Below the pieces are notes generated by a model. The model did not search any database, was not told the origin of the DNA, and was given only the letters and a program-made list of their open reading frames with translations. The translations under genes and the position numbers were made by a program. From an uncultured Eubacteriales bacterium (GTDB taxonomy: Bacteria; Bacillota; Clostridia; Lachnospirales; Lachnospiraceae), in assembly GCA_900315015.1 (NCBI GenBank), contig OMXJ01000020.1, positions 1 to 47,784 on the forward strand: a stretch of 47,784 nucleotides of DNA. Reading direction: 5' to 3'. This document shows positions 42,184-47,784 of the stretch, piece after piece. How positions within the stretch are numbered: position 1 is the stretch's first letter; every line of letters starts with the position of its first letter.

Positions 42184-42798
42184 TTACTTACAATGATCAA
42201 GGTACGCCTTAATGCACTCTACACAATTATCAATACCTAGCGAATCACTCTTTACTGAAAGATTATAATTTCTAGCATCTCCCCATTTTTCTGAGGAATG
42301 ATAATTATAATAATTTGCACGGGTCTTATCCTTTTTTAATATAACGTCTTCAGCCTTAGCTGGATCTACACCGTCTATGTCGATTGCACGCTGCTTTCTG
42401 AATTCCATGTCAGCCCATATATAAATATGCACAACATTTTTCATGTCTCTAAGAACATAGTCTGCGCATCTTCCTATGATGATGCAAGGACCTTCCTTTG
42501 CTACATTACGAATTACATCTGACTGAGCTAAGAAAATTCTATCATCAAGTGACAGGTGTGAAAAACCAAGCTCTTGATTTCCATAGGAATTCATTCCCAT
42601 GGCTATAGAATACAAAAGACTATTTGAAGCCTTTGATTCTGCATTTGCAAAAGCTGCTTCTGCAAAGCCGGATTCCTTGGCTGCTCTTGTAATTATTTCA
42701 TTATCATAGAATGGAATGTTATAAAAATCAGCAAGTCTTTTTCCTATTTCGCGACCGCCGCTTCCATACTGTCTGCTGATTGTAATGATTTTATCCAT
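42184..42798 (-). CDS. Cytidylate kinase-like family protein
   Basis: This 204-residue protein opens with IITISRQYGSGGREIGKRLA, a P-loop typical of the cytidylate-kinase-like family. It has a lid region with ADMEFRKQRAIDIDGVDPAK and IIIGRCADYVL in the core. These proteins are NMP-kinase folds distinct from Cmk, and the substrate is not established. GGAGG lies 8 bases before the ATG at 42798; a 36-residue longer frame is rejected for lack of an RBS. Confidence 0.9.
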   Translation of the reverse strand: MDKIITISRQYGSGGREIGKRLADFYNIPFYDNEIITRAAKESGFAEAAFANAESKASNSLLYSIAMGMNSYGNQELGFSHLSLDDRIFLAQSDVIRNVAKEGPCIIIGRCADYVLRDMKNVVHIYIWADMEFRKQRAIDIDGVDPAKAEDVILKKDKTRANYYNYHSSEKWGDARNYNLSVKSDSLGIDNCVECIKAYLDHCK

Positions 42799-42995
42799 AA
42801 AAAACACCTCCTTTTGTATTAAAGGAGCTTCAAGCTTTTTTAAGTCTACAAGCTTTACACACCAATAATTCTTATCAGCTACCCTCATTATAGCACAATT
42901 GCACAAAAAAATCCAACATTTTTATTAAAAATAAGACATTTTTATTAGTCTTTCAGTCCGTCAAAAATTTTTTTTAAAAATATTTAAAATTGTGC

Positions 42996-43024
42996 TTGAC
43001 AAATCATTTTTTTTAGTGTATACT
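42996..43024 (+). promoter_or_regulatory. Promoter of tRNA-Leu
   Basis: TTGACA (42996-43001), 17 bases, TATACT (43019-43024), 43 bases before the tRNA 5' end. Confidence 0.85.
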
Positions 43025-43067
43025 CTCGTTGTTGCTTTTGAGGAACGCAAAAAACTCAAGACAATAT

Positions 43068-43149
43068 GCGGAAGTGCTGGAATTGGCAGACAGGCATGAC
43101 TAAGGATCATGTGGCTAATACCGTGTGGGTTCAAGTCCCATCTTCCGCA
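43068..43149 (+). tRNA. tRNA-Leu(AAG)
   Basis: An 82-base class II tRNA: acceptor GCGGAAG/CTTCCGC with discriminator A, anticodon stem CATGA/TCATG around loop CTAAGGA, giving anticodon AAG for CTT/CTC codons, a long variable arm, and T loop TTCAAGT. CCA is not encoded. A34 would need conversion to inosine to read CTC. Confidence 0.92.
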
Positions 43150-43150
43150 T
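43130..43150 (+). other. attL: tRNA-Leu 3' end
   Basis: Twenty-one bases, TTCAAGTCCCATCTTCCGCA plus T, are repeated at 45234-45254 with one mismatch. They run from the T loop of the tRNA to one base beyond its end. Confidence 0.85.
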
Positions 43151-43156
43151 GCGAGT

Positions 43157-43200
43157 TGAAGGCTCAGAAAGCTTGAGAAATCAAGTCTTCTGGGCTTTCT
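43157..43200 (+). terminator. Intrinsic terminator of tRNA-Leu
   Basis: A long stem pairs GAAGGCTCAGAA...CTTGA with TCAAG...TTCTGGGCTTTC with two internal mismatches, followed by seven T. It overlaps the 3' end of the integrase pseudogene on the other strand. Confidence 0.85.
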
Positions 43201-44087
43201 TTTTTTGGAAAATGGAACGATTTTCAGGGGTTCCCTCGGGGCTTTCACCCATAGAATCCAGTAACTGTCTCACATTATCGAGATAATCCTTCTGAGCAAA
43301 ACTGTAATACTGAAGGTTAGTCTGAATGGAATGACCAAGCATTGCAGCCCTGTCCGCTACAGATATCCCCATAGGAAGCAGTACATTTGAATTGAGCGAC
43401 ATTCTCAGAGCATGATTATTTGTCACAGAGAATCCTTTTGACTGGCAAAGACGTCTTAAAAAGGTCAGATAACCATCTTCTGAGATGCCTTTCTCATTTT
43501 TTGTGCATGTGTCGTAATAATAAACTTTCTTGCCGTTTTCTTTTGTGTCAAGCTGCTTGGCGTGGATATGAATGAAGTTCTCCGTTATATCCGACCATTT
43601 GAGAGCACACAGTTCACCTACCCTTACACCTGTTTCGATTGCAAAAAGCACAGCATAGCCGTTGATATAATAGCTCCCCCACTTCTTAAGAGACATTCGA
43701 TGCCTTACTTCTTCTTTAATGGAATCGATTTCCTCCGGGGACAGTATCTCTTCCTCTGGCCTTGCTTTTCTGGTATCACAGGACTTCATATAAGGCTTGT
43801 TTTTCAAATAAAGCAGCATTAAAGATGGATTCAACAGTGTAATCCTTTATGCCATTGGTGTAGTGTGCATAGAGCTTGTCAATAAGTCCCTCATAGGTAA
43901 CAGCCTTCATCTTCTTGCCGTCAGGCATCTTGGTGACATAATAGTCCTTTGGATTGCCAGGGGTGGCTTCATGATGATTTATTGACCTGGGTTCACCTTC
44001 AACAGTGACATGGCTCATTAGTACGAGCCTTTGCTTAAGGTTTTTCTCCTTATCTTTGGAAGATTGTGTGAATGATATGTCGTTCAA
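43181..44087 (-). pseudogene. Tyrosine integrase, frameshifted and internally deleted
   Basis: Two overlapping reading frames are needed. The first (44087-43776) carries an arm-binding-like N-terminus (YVTKMPDGKKMKAVTYEGLI, then DYTVESIFNAALFEKQ). The second (43834-43181) carries the catalytic domain with GVRVGELCALKW (catalytic Arg), HALRMSLNS (His and second Arg), MLGHS and the nucleophile region NLQYYSF. Most of the core-binding domain expected between them is absent, and the frame changes around 43776-43834. Combined length is about 300 residues versus about 400 for relatives. The first frame has only a TTG start without a good RBS. It is probably inactive. Confidence 0.8.
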
Positions 44088-44110
44088 GATTCCAAATGGG
44101 AAGCGTGAAC
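44082..44110. promoter_or_regulatory. Inverted repeat A of the ORF6N control region
   Basis: Arms GTTCAAGATTCC and GGAAGCGTGAAC (10 of 12 pairs) around a five-base centre. It shares the core TTCC-5-GGAA with repeats B and C and lies over the 5' end of the integrase remnant. Confidence 0.55.
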
Positions 44111-44149
44111 TAAGAATAGTGTTTTTTAAAACACAAATATTATAGCAAC

Positions 44150-44176
44150 ATCGGTATTCCAGATTGGAATGCCGAT
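44150..44176. promoter_or_regulatory. Inverted repeat B just before the ORF6N gene
   Basis: ATCGGTATTCC-5-GGAATGCCGAT, 10 of 11 pairs plus one G-T, ends 12 bases before the start codon and next to the RBS AAAAGGAG. A bound protein would cover the ribosome site or promoter. Confidence 0.75.
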
Positions 44177-44188
44177 AAAAGGAGAATT

Positions 44189-45187
44189 ATGTCAGAAAAT
44201 AAAAATGAAATTGTGCTTTTTGAGAAGCTAAATAAGGAAGATGTTAAGCGTAAGATATACGAGATACGTGGCAAAAAGGTTATGCTCGACAGCGATATTG
44301 CCATGTATTTTGGAGTTACTACAGGTAATTTAAACAAGGCAAAAAACAGAAATAAAGAAAGATTCCCTGAGAACTTTTCTTTCGCTCTTACCAAAGAGGA
44401 GATATCGGTATTCCAAAATGGAATATCGATGCAGACAAAAGGTGTTAAGGGTGGACGCAGTAATAACCCTACAGTTTATACGGAGCAGGGCGTGGCAATG
44501 CTTACATCTGTTTTGCATACTCCAAGGGCAATTTCGGCCAGCATCCAGATAATGGAGGCTTTCGTTGAAATGTCTCATTACATCAGACAGAATGAACAAC
44601 TGCTCCCCTATCAGGAAATTCAAAGATTAGAAAGTAACCAGTATCATATGGCAGAGAAAATACAGTCCATCGAAGATAACATGGTTACAAAATCTGATCT
44701 TACAGACTTTATGAAACTTTTTGATGATGGATTGCAAAATGAAGAAATACTCATACTTGATGGGGAGCCTTTTAAGGCAGTTATGGCCTATCAAAAGATA
44801 TACGGGAAGGCAAAAAAGAGTGTAATCATTGTGGATGACTATATCGGGCCAAAGACATTAAGACATTTGGCAGCAGTAAAAACAAAGGTAACCGTCACAG
44901 TAATAAGTGATAATAAAGGTGGCAACTCCTTAAAACTTTCGGACTATAATGATTTCTTGACTGAATACCCTGGAAGAACTATAGATTTCCTAAAGTCTAT
45001 GAACCGAGCACATGACAGGTATATTGTTATCGATAATGGTACAAAGGACATGAAACTCTACCACTGTGGTGCTTCTAGCAAAGATGCAGGAAAACGTATA
45101 ACCACCATAACAAGAATTATGGAGATGAGCGCTTATAAAACTACTATTTCACAGCTGATGTCAAATCCGAATTTAAGCTTGAAATAA
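44189..45187 (+). CDS. ORF6N-domain protein with PLD-like C-terminal domain
   Basis: This 332-residue protein has an ORF6N DNA-binding-type domain at about 15-120 (IRGKKVMLDSDIAMYFGVTT, then NPTVYTEQGVAMLTSVL and AISASIQIMEAFV). A coiled linker (about 135-185) leads to a C-terminal domain with SVIIVDDYIG, VTVISDNKGG and RAHDRYIVIDNGTKDMKLYH, a pattern like one half of a phospholipase-D-type fold. ORF6N domains are found in phage and island proteins and are thought to bind DNA. The role of the second domain is unknown. It is the only intact gene of the island. RBS AAAAGGAG with 6 bases to the ATG. Confidence 0.88.
   Translation: MSENKNEIVLFEKLNKEDVKRKIYEIRGKKVMLDSDIAMYFGVTTGNLNKAKNRNKERFPENFSFALTKEEISVFQNGISMQTKGVKGGRSNNPTVYTEQGVAMLTSVLHTPRAISASIQIMEAFVEMSHYIRQNEQLLPYQEIQRLESNQYHMAEKIQSIEDNMVTKSDLTDFMKLFDDGLQNEEILILDGEPFKAVMAYQKIYGKAKKSVIIVDDYIGPKTLRHLAAVKTKVTVTVISDNKGGNSLKLSDYNDFLTEYPGRTIDFLKSMNRAHDRYIVIDNGTKDMKLYHCGASSKDAGKRITTITRIMEMSAYKTTISQLMSNPNLSLK
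44404..44430. promoter_or_regulatory. Inverted repeat C inside the ORF6N gene
   Basis: ATCGGTATTCC-5-GGAATATCGAT has the same left arm as repeat B and 10 of 11 pairs. It lies at codons 72-81 of the gene, within the ORF6N domain. Confidence 0.75.
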
Positions 45188-45213
45188 TAGAATACAAGTG
45201 GAGGCAGCGATAA

Positions 45214-45312
45214 ATGAAAGATGTATATAAAAATTCAAGTTCCATCTTCCGCATTTTCTTATTTATTGACAAGCACTTCTTTAAGGAATATACTATAAAA
45301 AGTTTAAGATAA
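45214..45312 (+). CDS. Possible 32-residue ORF across attR
   Basis: GGAGG lies 10 bases before an ATG that opens a 32-codon frame (MKDVYKNSSSIFRIFLFIDK at the start). The att repeat forms codons 8-14, so the second half derives from the host side of the junction. It may be the stump of a longer element gene cut at integration. Expression is not certain. Confidence 0.3.
   Translation: MKDVYKNSSSIFRIFLFIDKHFFKEYTIKSLR
45234..45254 (+). other. attR: duplicated tRNA-Leu 3' end
   Basis: TTCAAGTTCCATCTTCCGCA plus T repeats the tRNA 3' end with one mismatch (T for C) at position 8. It lies 11 bases before the -35 box of the ispG promoter. Confidence 0.85.
45266..45294 (+). promoter_or_regulatory. 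Promoter of ispG
   Basis: TTGACA (45266-45271), 17 bases, TATACT (45289-45294). The -10 region lies in the first of two tandem repeats. Confidence 0.8.
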
Positions 45313-45355
45313 GTTTCCTTTACGGAATATACTATAAATTATTTAAGATAAGTTT
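45279..45355 (+). repeat. Two 39-bp tandem repeats in the ispG promoter/leader
   Basis: Copies at 45279-45316 and 45318-45355 share GGAATATACTATAAA and TTTAAGATAAGTTT blocks. The second copy repeats the -10 box (TATACT) without a good -35 box. Confidence 0.9.
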
Positions 45356-45378
45356 TTTGGAGAATGAAAGGATATTAT

Positions 45379-46443
45379 ATGTCTAATAAAGATACTAGAG
45401 TTGTAAATATAGGAAGGGTAAAAATAGGCGGCGGAAATCCTGTTGCGATACAGTCAATGACCAACACACCTACCGAAGATGCCAAGGCTACAATCAAACA
45501 GATCTTAGATCTTGAGGCTGCCGGCTGTGAGATCATCCGCTGCACTGTTCCAACAATGGAGGCTGCAAAAGCTATTTCTGAAATTAAAAAGAATATTCAT
45601 ATTCCACTCGTTGCTGATATTCATTTCGACTACAGACTTGCAATAGCAGCAATGGAAAACGGCGTAGATAAGGTAAGAATCAATCCCGGCAACATCGGCA
45701 GCATTGATAAGGTTCGCGCAGTAGTCGAAAAGGCAAAAGAATATAAGGTTCCTATAAGAATAGGTGTTAATAGCGGCTCTTTAGACCAGGAGACGCTTAA
45801 AAAATACGGAAGAGTAACTGCAGAGGCTTTAGTTGAATCTGCTTTCAAGGAAATATCTGTGCTTGAGAGCCTTGATTTTCACGATATAGTTATTTCCATC
45901 AAATCCTCTGATGTAATGACCTGCATTAAGGCCTACGAACTTTTCTCTAAGCAGTCTGACTACCCTCTTCATATAGGCGTAACTGAATCCGGCACTGTCT
46001 TTAGCGGCAGCATCAAGTCTAGTGTAGGTCTTGGAATTCTTCTTCATGAAAATATCGGTGATACCCTTAGAGTTTCACTTACAGATGACCCCGTTCTTGA
46101 AATAAGAGCTGCGAAGCTCCTTTTAAAGGCTTTAGGCCTTAGAAAGGGCGGCATTGAAGTTGTATCCTGTCCTACCTGCGGCAGAACTAAAATAGACCTC
46201 ATTCCTCTTGCTAAGAAGGTAGAGGATATGGTTGCCGGCTATGATTTAGACATTAAAGTAGCTGTTATGGGCTGTGTTGTAAATGGTCCCGGCGAAGGCC
46301 GCGAAGCAGATCTTGGAATCTGCGGTGGAGACGGTGTAGGCATTCTCTTTAAGAAGGGCCAGATTTTAAGAAAGGTGCCTGAGGATCAGATATTTGCTGA
46401 GCTAAAGAAGGAATTAGATAGTTTTACAATTAAAGCCCCTTGA
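45379..46443 (+). CDS. ispG: 4-hydroxy-3-methylbut-2-enyl diphosphate synthase (IspG/GcpE)
   Basis: This 354-residue protein has the length of the two-domain bacterial form. An N-terminal TIM barrel opens with GGGNPVAIQSMTNTPTED and includes VADIHFDYRLA and INPGNIG. The C-terminal [4Fe-4S] domain has CPTCGRTKIDL and the Cys-containing VMGCVVNGPGEGREADLGIC. It makes HMBPP from MEcPP in the MEP isoprenoid route using ferredoxin-type electrons. The second ATG (45379) is chosen, since the first, 15 bases upstream, lies only one base after the GGAG. Confidence 0.96.
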   Translation: MSNKDTRVVNIGRVKIGGGNPVAIQSMTNTPTEDAKATIKQILDLEAAGCEIIRCTVPTMEAAKAISEIKKNIHIPLVADIHFDYRLAIAAMENGVDKVRINPGNIGSIDKVRAVVEKAKEYKVPIRIGVNSGSLDQETLKKYGRVTAEALVESAFKEISVLESLDFHDIVISIKSSDVMTCIKAYELFSKQSDYPLHIGVTESGTVFSGSIKSSVGLGILLHENIGDTLRVSLTDDPVLEIRAAKLLLKALGLRKGGIEVVSCPTCGRTKIDLIPLAKKVEDMVAGYDLDIKVAVMGCVVNGPGEGREADLGICGGDGVGILFKKGQILRKVPEDQIFAELKKELDSFTIKAP

Positions 46444-46490
46444 CATCCATTATAGGAAAGATTTGTTATATTGTAGATAAAAAAAACGCA

Positions 46491-46524
46491 AAATGCGTGC
46501 ACTGCTTTCTCAGTGCACGCATTT
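46491..46524. terminator. Bidirectional terminator between ispG and the DUF4317 gene
   Basis: A 14-bp perfect stem AAATGCGTGCACTG/CAGTGCACGCATTT with a six-base loop. On the minus strand a GCG and eight T follow; on the plus strand TTTAAAATT follows. It serves both convergent genes. Confidence 0.88.
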
Positions 46525-46528
46525 AAAA

Positions 46529-47656
46529 TTAATCGACCTCTATTCCATTGATAGTTATCTGACCATCTATAGGGATAAGAAGATAATTCTTACCATCTAT
46601 CTGCTTTTTCTCAATTATTGCCGCTCTATCCGGAGCTACAGTTATGGCAACGCTTGGAGTCTCTATCTTCATTTTCTTTGTATTTGCTATATTTGCGCTT
46701 GATACTACTCCATTTCCCTGCATTGCATTCTCTGCATTTTCATCAAAATTTGTAAAATGCTCTGGCGCTAGTCCGCTTCTTGATAGAATTGCCTTTACAT
46801 CTTCTTTTCCAAGAAGCATAGGACCCTCTTCCTTTTTGCTCTGAGCTACTACATGGGTCAGAGTTTCATTTACGCTTATTACATGGTCGTAATCACAGTC
46901 ATCGCCAAGGGTTTCCTTTACAAGGGTATCGAAGGCTTCCTTCTGTCCCTTTGCCGATAAAGGAGATTCTGAGCCTATTATCGCATTTATAAGCGCTGGC
47001 TGAAGCTTTTCTGCATTCTTAGAAAAATAAAGCGCTGAATGAACATTTGGTCCTCTATCTTCAAAGGCAGGATACATAAAGCCATGAGCCGGTTTGGATA
47101 CTATCAGATCGCAAAGCCTTGAAGTAACAAGATCGTTCATTGAATCAAAGGTAAGTGCTGATTTAGTAAGCTCCATAGGACATATTGAGCAGAGCACAAA
47201 ATTAAAAACGGTATCTGAAGCATCAAACATCTCTTCTCCGTCATCTGCCTTTCCAGGCACATCATAAACTCCGTGCATGAGTATTACGTAATAGCTCATG
47301 TCGAAGGCGTAATTTGCCTTTACCCTGTCAAAAAATTCATCTACGAGGCCGTCATCTCTAAGCTCTGATTTAACGAGAGAATCGAGAAATTCCTGCTTGC
47401 CTCCCGCCTTTTCCTCATCGAGAGGGAACTCTAGATTTATAAGATTCTTTCCTATAGTTCCTGAAAGAGTCTTTGCAAATATGTCCTCGTACTTTACAGC
47501 ATCGGTATCTGAAAGATTTACAAAATCGATTTTTTGAAGAGTCTTTACATTTTTATCATTATCAACATTATCAATAAGACATCCCCTGATTCTTGTAATT
47601 ACAAGTCCCTCTGTCGATATCTTTTTCTTTATTTCTGCTATATCCTTCTTATTCAT
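46529..47656 (-). CDS. DUF4317 family protein
   Basis: This 375-residue cytoplasmic protein starts MNKKDIAEIKKKISTEGLVI and continues with ITRIRGCLID, LSGTIGKNLINLEFPLDEE, VYDVPGKADDGEEMFDASDT, FVLCSICPMELTKSAL and GPNVHSALYFSKNAEKLQP, in the order known for DUF4317 proteins of Lachnospiraceae and relatives. No membrane segment or catalytic motif is recognised and the function is unknown. AGAAGGA lies close before the ATG at 47656; a 32-residue longer frame would run over the edge hairpin and is rejected. Confidence 0.88.
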   Translation of the reverse strand: MNKKDIAEIKKKISTEGLVITRIRGCLIDNVDNDKNVKTLQKIDFVNLSDTDAVKYEDIFAKTLSGTIGKNLINLEFPLDEEKAGGKQEFLDSLVKSELRDDGLVDEFFDRVKANYAFDMSYYVILMHGVYDVPGKADDGEEMFDASDTVFNFVLCSICPMELTKSALTFDSMNDLVTSRLCDLIVSKPAHGFMYPAFEDRGPNVHSALYFSKNAEKLQPALINAIIGSESPLSAKGQKEAFDTLVKETLGDDCDYDHVISVNETLTHVVAQSKKEEGPMLLGKEDVKAILSRSGLAPEHFTNFDENAENAMQGNGVVSSANIANTKKMKIETPSVAITVAPDRAAIIEKKQIDGKNYLLIPIDGQITINGIEVD

Positions 47657-47689
47657 ATGTCCTTCTCTCCTTGCTTTATAAATGACCCA

Positions 47690-47759
47690 CGGGCGAAAAC
47701 CCATTACCTTTAGGTGATGGGTTTTCGCCCGCCTTGTCATAATGCCGTACAATGTACGG
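47690..47759. repeat. Two strong hairpins at the window edge
   Basis: Hairpin one (47690-47731) pairs CGGGCGAAAACCCAT with ATGGGTTTTCGCCCG, with an inner ACC/GGT. Hairpin two (47745-47759) is CCGTAC-AAT-GTACGG. The pair resembles subterminal hairpins of IS200/IS605-type elements, but no transposase is in view. Confidence 0.6.
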
Positions 47760-47784
47760 TTGTGCGTATCCTTATACTGTTACC

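Larger units (their letters stand above)
43130..45254. mobile_element. 2.1-kb integrated island in tRNA-Leu(AAG)
   Basis: The element is bounded by direct repeats of the tRNA 3' end (attL 43130-43150, attR 45234-45254). Next to the intact tRNA lies a tyrosine integrase gene, as usual for tRNA-targeted elements, but it is broken. Cargo is a single ORF6N-domain gene with an array of palindromes, plus a tiny ORF across attR. No replication or conjugation gene is present, so this is a decayed or non-autonomous island. Confidence 0.85.

Noticed and set aside
43181-43834. Intact short integrase of 217 residues
   Set aside because: It has only the catalytic half; the matching N-terminal half lies in another frame just upstream, so a broken gene explains both better.

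Overview
The window reads as a chromosomal segment of a low-GC, Gram-positive anaerobe of the class Clostridia, most likely a member of the Lachnospiraceae. The evidence is a six-gene Rnf complex in the order C-D-G-E-A-B, a DUF4317 protein, many secreted proteins with lipoboxes or PTP-type linkers, strong GGAGG ribosome-binding sites, and TTGACA/TATAAT promoters with 17-base spacers. The genus cannot be fixed from the sequence alone. Almost all genes lie on the minus strand; the Sfp-type transferase, tRNA-Leu, the ORF6N gene and ispG lie on the plus strand.

Layout. 1-1.9 kb: the edge-truncated 5' part of a gene for a long charged-repeat (AEEAKK) protein. 1.9-6.3 kb: rdgB, a lipoprotein amidase, a THUMP-type RNA methylase and a SleB-like wall hydrolase. 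6.4-11.4 kb: a divergent repeat-bearing promoter region, a phosphopantetheinyl transferase, mscL with a zinc-ribbon tail, argH, glnS and tRNA-Pro(CGG). 11.6-17.4 kb: the rnfCDGEAB operon. 17.5-22.4 kb: a LacI-type regulator followed by a sugar ABC transporter (binding protein and two permeases). 22.6-22.8 kb: the 5' remnant of a group IIC intron beside a terminator. 22.8-29.8 kb: a secreted trigger-factor-like isomerase, a TelA/XpaC pair, a small membrane protein, VanZ and an Ig-like surface protein. 29.9-33.9 kb: the translation/secretion cluster rpmG-secE-nusG-rplK-rplA-(L10 leader)-rplJ-rplL. 33.9-41.9 kb: a membrane polysaccharide deacetylase, then a MacB-like ABC module made of an ATPase, a large CARDB-type surface protein, a small acidic-repeat membrane protein and a permease. 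42.1-42.8 kb: a cytidylate-kinase-like protein. 43-45.3 kb: tRNA-Leu(AAG) carrying a 2.1-kb integrated island with a broken integrase and an ORF6N gene. 45.2-47.8 kb: ispG, a DUF4317 gene, and strong hairpins at the window edge.

Functionally the window mixes energy metabolism (Rnf, a Na+ or H+ pumping ferredoxin:NAD+ oxidoreductase), cell-envelope building and remodelling (amidase, SleB-like hydrolase, deacetylase, CARDB/ABC module, foldase), nutrient import under LacI/CcpA-type control, and core translation.

The most unusual signals are structural. Two promoters lie inside, and a third overlaps, the stem-loop of the terminator of the gene upstream, so that only read-through RNA can form the complete terminator. 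Several genes carry short tandem repeats of 31-39 bp just after their stop codon or before their start; at rnfA and rnfB these copy the 3' end of the gene including the stop codon. The ORF6N gene of the small island carries the same palindrome in front of and inside its coding sequence.
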